9,539 nt of DNA, from contig CATYJC010000067.1 in the NCBI GenBank assembly GCA_958407555.1, positions 1 through 9,539 of the forward strand, read 5' to 3'. Below, piece after piece: positions 6,360 to 9,539 of the stretch. Each line of letters starts with the position of its first letter. Position 1 is the first letter of the stretch. A program made the position numbers and the translations under genes. The stretch is from an uncultured Collinsella sp. (GTDB lineage: Bacteria > Actinomycetota > Coriobacteriia > Coriobacteriales > Coriobacteriaceae). The notes beneath the pieces are model-generated. The model did no database searches and was not told the origin of the DNA. It worked only from the letters and a program-made list of their open reading frames with translations.

Positions 6360-6467
6360 ATGAAGTACACGCCTAACGATGAGGTCGTTCTCGCCGTTAT
6401 AGATGCTATTGTGGCTATCGCAACCGCATACTTTAAGTATCGCGGCAACGAGACGCCCAGCAGCTAA
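6360..6467 (+). CDS. Small hydrophobic peptide, 35 residues, possible type I toxin-like or membrane peptide
   Basis: The peptide begins M-K-Y-T-P-N-D-E. Residues 9-25 are a hydrophobic helix (V-V-L-A-V-I-D-A-I-V-A-I-A-T-A-Y-F) with one acidic residue at 15, followed by a polar tail K-Y-R-G-N-E-T-P-S-S. The layout of a short helix and a basic patch after it is that of small membrane-active peptides such as the TxpA/Fst/holin-like groups, but I recognise no specific family. Support for a real gene is unusually good for its size: AAAGGAGG 5 nt before the ATG, an anti-Shine-Dalgarno in the leader, and an intrinsic terminator 16 nt after the stop. The reading frame also stays open upstream to an ATG at 6273, which lacks a ribosome-binding site. 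It lies on the opposite strand between the HEPN and DUF262 genes. It could alternatively be a regulatory leader peptide. Confidence 0.6.
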   Translation: MKYTPNDEVVLAVIDAIVAIATAYFKYRGNETPSS

Positions 6468-6482
6468 ACGACGGAAGCGCGT

Positions 6483-6517
6483 CGGCACGCGGACTCTCGT
6501 TCGCGTGCCGTTTTCTT
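6483..6517 (+). terminator. Intrinsic terminator after the small peptide gene
   Basis: CGGCACGCG (6483-6491) and CGCGTGCCG (6502-6510) form a perfect 9-bp GC-rich stem with a 10-nt loop, followed directly by TTTTCTT (6511-6517). This is a good rho-independent terminator for plus-strand transcription. The U-tract touches the stop codon of the HEPN gene at 6516-6518. On the minus strand no U-tract follows, so HEPN transcripts may not stop here. Confidence 0.8.
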
Positions 6518-8225
6518 ACCAAAACCGCACCCGTTCGCCGTTACGTTTTACAAAGAACAGCTTAGACGGCATATTATCGCGACCAACTACGATGAGGTCA
6601 TCCTTGCTGGCAGCCTCAGTCAATTCCCGTTCACGGGCGCCACGATAGCTGTCAACTCTAACAAAAAGCACCTTCGAAGAGACTAGACCGTAGCCGTCAT
6701 ACTCTATGGCAGGTTGCTCGAAGGGCCTAACTGCTTTCACAGGATTTCGACCCTCAAACTCCAAAACAAAGTCAGTCAAAGGTATCTCGGCTAGCTTCAT
6801 ATACATTTCGCTATAGGAAACGTGCTTCAATCCAAGCGTTTCCAGCGCCTTTTCCTTACTTCCTGGGATAACATAACCGCCCAATAGGTAATACAGAAGC
6901 GCAATTGCATCTTGCCTAATCCTATTAACTTCATCCAAATCCGTAAAGTTATCCTTGTGGAAATAGCCATTCCTATCTTTACCTGCAAAATCCCTTATCT
7001 TGAGAAGCACGAAATGTCTTCCCTCGTCGCTAATCCTCCAAGCCTCTTTATTGTCATGGAGAAGATTCGCAAGAGCGACCAGGGTTGTCGAAAACCACCG
7101 CTTATTTGATTCGACGAACTGGATGTGTTTAGCCTCCCGGGACCAATCGAATGGTCTCTTGTATACGACTGCCCTATTTCCTTTCTTAGCTGTGGCAATG
7201 AAGAGTTTTTCTGATCCCGGCTCGCCTAGCGTAGCAAGCATGAGCTCATATGCGAGCTGCTCAACCGCCTTTATATAGCCACAAACAATTGAAGTGTAAT
7301 CGAACTCTCCGCCCCGCAAAAAAGACCTGCGCAGGTACTCCGATGTAGTAAGACATCTTGCAAAGCCCTTTGTTCCAGCAAGGCAGTGTCCGAGTCCATC
7401 ATCGAAGAAAGCTTTATTGAGCACTTTTTGATCTTCGTCGACAAGCCTGAACGTGGTGTGATTTGATTGAACCGTGTAATTCGACTCAGGAAAGCCGTCA
7501 ACAGTGCGATGAATCTCGTCTATCAGCGAAGCCCTGAATGGCGCCAAGCGAGGCATGGAGAGGCTAGAAATGGCCTGGAGACCGATAATATCCTCCACCC
7601 TGACAACTGCATCTCGAATGCGATAAACAAACTCATCGTAGAGCGCCTCTGGGAAGAACTTTTTGAAAAACCCGCTCGATGATATTTGGAATACGTTATC
7701 GAACCCTTCGGCACACAGCTCCTTGGGGCATCGTTTTAGCTCCTCAATCTCCGCTGCAGACCAGTCAACAACAACAATCCTGCTGATTCCCCATGCATCA
7801 AGGATTTCATCGACTTCCATTGCGGTAAGCGAGTCCGGAAAGGTGTATCGATACCCTACGGTTTCGCAATTTGTTGAAATTAGAAACTCAATAGGGTTCA
7901 CACTTTCGTGTTTCTCATTATTCGACCAAACAACAGTCGAGCCCTTCGGCCACGTCGCGTCAATATCATAGAGAGCGAACAAGGATCCGAGTATTGGATT
8001 GACTATGTTATTTCTAACGGAAAACTCAATGGATGCCTTAAAGAAATCGTATTCAACCTGTTCTTGCGATGGCTGAATCAGCGTCGCAAAACCGCCGGCT
8101 TGTCTCCGGAAATCAAGCTTTCCGCCACTCCAGTGCTCCCTGAATTTGCAAGTCGTTCGCAATGCAGAGGCAATCTGTTCGTCAATCAACGCAACTGCTT
8201 TTTCTAGCTGGGCGTCGGCATTCAT
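6516..8225 (-). CDS. HEPN-domain protein with unknown N-terminal region, candidate defence RNase
   Basis: The product is 569 residues from the ATG at 8225. I recognise only the C-terminal half. Residues about 297-450 look like a HEPN helical bundle, with F-D-Y-T-S-I-V-C-G-Y-I-K-A-V-E-Q-L-A-Y-E-L in the first part and K-D-R-N-G-Y-F-H-K-D-N near 416-426. That segment holds R418-x4-H423, the R-x4-6-H motif of HEPN ribonucleases. The N-terminal 290 residues have alpha/beta character (for example I-S-R-I-V-V-V-D-W near 147-155) without a family I can name. The last 110 residues are a further mixed domain. HEPN proteins are typical toxins or effectors of abortive-infection and RNA-cleaving defence systems. 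The role here is inferred from the motif and the DUF262 neighbour. GAAAGG lies 6 nt before the ATG; an in-frame GTG at 8249 lacks such a site. An extended -10 and an inverted repeat lie upstream. Confidence 0.75.
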   Translation of the reverse strand: MNADAQLEKAVALIDEQIASALRTTCKFREHWSGGKLDFRRQAGGFATLIQPSQEQVEYDFFKASIEFSVRNNIVNPILGSLFALYDIDATWPKGSTVVWSNNEKHESVNPIEFLISTNCETVGYRYTFPDSLTAMEVDEILDAWGISRIVVVDWSAAEIEELKRCPKELCAEGFDNVFQISSSGFFKKFFPEALYDEFVYRIRDAVVRVEDIIGLQAISSLSMPRLAPFRASLIDEIHRTVDGFPESNYTVQSNHTTFRLVDEDQKVLNKAFFDDGLGHCLAGTKGFARCLTTSEYLRRSFLRGGEFDYTSIVCGYIKAVEQLAYELMLATLGEPGSEKLFIATAKKGNRAVVYKRPFDWSREAKHIQFVESNKRWFSTTLVALANLLHDNKEAWRISDEGRHFVLLKIRDFAGKDRNGYFHKDNFTDLDEVNRIRQDAIALLYYLLGGYVIPGSKEKALETLGLKHVSYSEMYMKLAEIPLTDFVLEFEGRNPVKAVRPFEQPAIEYDGYGLVSSKVLFVRVDSYRGARERELTEAASKDDLIVVGRDNMPSKLFFVKRNGERVRFW

Positions 8226-8258
8226 CGTTCGCCTTTCGTCAAAAGTCACCGTATCGTT

Positions 8259-8267
8259 ATTATGTCA
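8259..8267 (-). promoter_or_regulatory. Extended -10 promoter of the HEPN gene
   Basis: On the minus strand TGACATAAT (complement of 8259-8267) is an extended -10, one base from TGnTATAAT. Transcription would begin near 8252, giving a leader of about 27 nt with GAAAGG before the start at 8225. No good -35 is present, which fits an extended -10 promoter. Confidence 0.45.
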
Positions 8268-8274
8268 GCGAATT

Positions 8275-8299
8275 CTGAAAGCTGGTACGTTGCTTTCAG
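8275..8299. promoter_or_regulatory. 8-bp inverted repeat over the -35 region of the HEPN promoter, possible operator
   Basis: CTGAAAGC at 8275-8282 and GCTTTCAG at 8292-8299 are perfect inverted copies with a 9-nt spacer. The repeat covers the -35 area of the extended -10 promoter at 8259-8267. The half-site spacing and location suit a dimeric helix-turn-helix repressor. No regulator gene is adjacent, so the protein would have to come from elsewhere. Confidence 0.45.
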
Positions 8300-8534
8300 C
8301 AAAGTCTCTTACGGAATTGGATACCGCTCTACATTTAGATGCCCCCATTAGGAAAACGCCTCTGAATATCTCGCTTTGCAGGCTAAGCCGCACCGGAGTG
8401 ATGCAGAGGCCTGCGCGGGGTTTCACGGGTCCCCTTGACGCTGCCTAGCGGAAGTGCCACCCGGCATCCCTTCCATAACGCACGGGTAAACAAAGGAAAA
8501 TAGCGCCACCCACCGCGCAAGGAAGGACGCCGCC

Positions 8535-9518
8535 ATGGACCTCACGAAAACAGCCAGGGAAATTACCCGCCTCATGCTCCCCTACCTGACCACGCAGCAG
8601 AACCGCCAGCTCAAAAAGGTTTTATCGCACTGCCTTTTCGATGAAAGCCAATTAGCTGAAGACGGGCGCGTCGGTGAAAGCGAATCATTCCTAGATCTAT
8701 TTCTGTCTGCAAAACGCCTCGAAGGCTGCTCGGATAGGACCATCTCCTACTACGAAACCACCATCAATAAAATGCTTGAATCATTCGATACGCCAGCTTG
8801 CGACCTGGGAACCGAAGAGATCAGGTCCTATCTTTCCGACTATCAGCAAAAAGCCGGCGTCAGTCGCGTCACCGTCGACAATGTTCGAAGAATCATCTCA
8901 AGCTTCTACTCATGGCTCGAAGACGAGGACCATATCATTAAGAGCCCGGTTAGACGCATTAAAAGAGTCAAGGCCCCGCAACCCATAAAGGAAACGTATA
9001 GCGATGAAGTCGTTGAGATTCTTTGCGATAACTGCGGGTCGCCCCGAAACCTTGCCCTGATCGACCTGTTGCGCTCCACGGGCATGCGTGTGGGCGAACT
9101 CGTCTCGTTGGACAGGAGCTCCATCGACACCATCAATCGTGAGTGCATCGTACACGGCAAGGGAAATAAGGACCGCATCGTCTATTTTGACGCAAAGACT
9201 AAAGTCCATATTGAGAATTACCTGTCAACCCGAATAGACAGCTCGGAAGCACTCTTCGTGTCGAGCAAGGCGCCACACGAGAGGCTACAAATTGGCGGCG
9301 TCGAGGCGCTGCTTAGAAAACTGGGGCGCGAGCTTGATTTAGGAAGGGTCCACCCTCATAAGTTCAGAAGAACACTTGCTACAAAGGCAATCGACAAAGG
9401 AATGCCCATCGAACAAGTCCAGGTGCTCCTTGGCCATAAAAAAATAGACACCACATTAAGGTATGCAATGGTCGACCAGCGCAACGTCAAAGCATCCCAC
9501 CGCAGGTACCTAACTTAA
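8535..9518 (+). CDS. Tyrosine recombinase (XerC/D-like integrase or invertase)
   Basis: The product is 327 residues, a complete phage-integrase-family tyrosine recombinase that cuts and rejoins DNA through a covalent phosphotyrosine. Residues about 50-137 are the N-terminal SAM-like DNA-binding domain (S-F-L-D-L-F-L-S-A-K at 51-60). The catalytic domain covers about 155-320 with all expected residues: R185 in S-T-G-M-R-V-G-E-L, K209 in H-G-K-G-N-K-D-R, H275 and R278 in H-P-H-K-F-R-R-T, H301 in L-L-G-H-K-K, and the nucleophile Y310 in T-L-R-Y-A-M-V-D. The 50-residue helical extension before the SAM-like domain is longer than in XerC/XerD. That is seen in recombinases linked to invertible type I restriction specificity genes, so an invertase role is possible but unproven here. 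AAGGAAGG lies 8 nt before the ATG. The gene is divergent from the HEPN gene. Confidence 0.92.
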   Translation: MDLTKTAREITRLMLPYLTTQQNRQLKKVLSHCLFDESQLAEDGRVGESESFLDLFLSAKRLEGCSDRTISYYETTINKMLESFDTPACDLGTEEIRSYLSDYQQKAGVSRVTVDNVRRIISSFYSWLEDEDHIIKSPVRRIKRVKAPQPIKETYSDEVVEILCDNCGSPRNLALIDLLRSTGMRVGELVSLDRSSIDTINRECIVHGKGNKDRIVYFDAKTKVHIENYLSTRIDSSEALFVSSKAPHERLQIGGVEALLRKLGRELDLGRVHPHKFRRTLATKAIDKGMPIEQVQVLLGHKKIDTTLRYAMVDQRNVKASHRRYLT

Positions 9519-9539
9519 ATTTCGATTTGTCGACCGAGG

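Larger units (their letters stand above)
8226..8534. other. Gene-free divergent region between the HEPN gene and the recombinase
   Basis: This 309-bp stretch lies between the two divergent genes. On the HEPN side it holds an extended -10 promoter and an inverted repeat, described separately. From about 8380 it becomes GC-rich, with small self-complementary pieces such as GGGG (8415-8418) and CCCC (8429-8432). The recombinase ribosome-binding site AAGGAAGG is at 8519-8526. I found no tRNA, no convincing recombinase promoter and no clear attachment-site repeat within the window. Confidence 0.4.

Noticed and set aside
8226..8249. GTG at 8249 as the HEPN gene start
   Set aside because: There is no ribosome-binding site before it, whereas the ATG at 8225 has GAAAGG at good spacing. 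The GTG also lies almost at the predicted transcription start.
8395..8480. tRNA or tRNA-like attachment site in the GC-rich segment before the recombinase
   Set aside because: GGTTTCACGGGTCCCC superficially suggests a T-arm, but the TTCRANNC consensus and a cloverleaf are absent.

Overview
The window looks like a moderately GC-rich bacterial chromosome, most consistent with a gut Coriobacteriia (Collinsella-like) genome. The grounds are the base composition, the proteins' codon usage, and a KVSKSPM-type repeat upstream of an ATPase gene. This placement rests on impression, not on a database match. The left part (1-1750) looks like ordinary chromosome. The right part (about 1780-9539) looks like an accessory, defence-flavoured region ending in a tyrosine recombinase.

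Layout: (1) 1-119, minus strand: the first 39 codons of a MobA/MocA-like nucleotidyltransferase that runs off the left edge. (2) 285-938, plus: a YheO/DauR-type PAS-HTH transcription regulator. (3) 1058-1747, plus: an acidic, low-complexity protein with one membrane helix, behind a perfect TATAAT. (4) 1783-3105, minus: an AAA ATPase with a DUF4143 C-terminus. Its upstream DNA carries four copies of a degenerate repeat with an exact 33-bp period. (5) 3319-3896, plus: a promoter, a strongly structured leader of about 120 nt with a SAM-clan-like layout, and a gene for an unrecognised 140-residue protein, closed by a strong hairpin. (6) 3964-6086, minus: a GmrSD-like DUF262/DUF1524 (HNH) nuclease gene broken by a frameshift at a (CG)3 run. 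(7) 6360-6467, plus: a 35-residue hydrophobic peptide gene. Its Shine-Dalgarno is perfectly complementary to an upstream anti-Shine-Dalgarno, and an intrinsic terminator follows. (8) 6516-8225, minus: a 569-residue protein with a HEPN-type R-x4-H motif. (9) 8535-9518, plus: a complete tyrosine recombinase with the full catalytic set.

How they may work together: the DUF262/DUF1524 protein, the HEPN protein and the recombinase are types often found in anti-phage islands and mobile or phase-variable loci. The two large nuclease-type genes are read leftward. The small peptide gene sits between them on the opposite strand, so unterminated HEPN transcripts would be antisense to it. The most unusual items are the peptide with a masked ribosome-binding site, the structured leader upstream of the 140-residue protein, the 33-bp array, and the HEPN protein with an unrecognised N-terminal half. 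No rRNA, tRNA or CRISPR array was seen.
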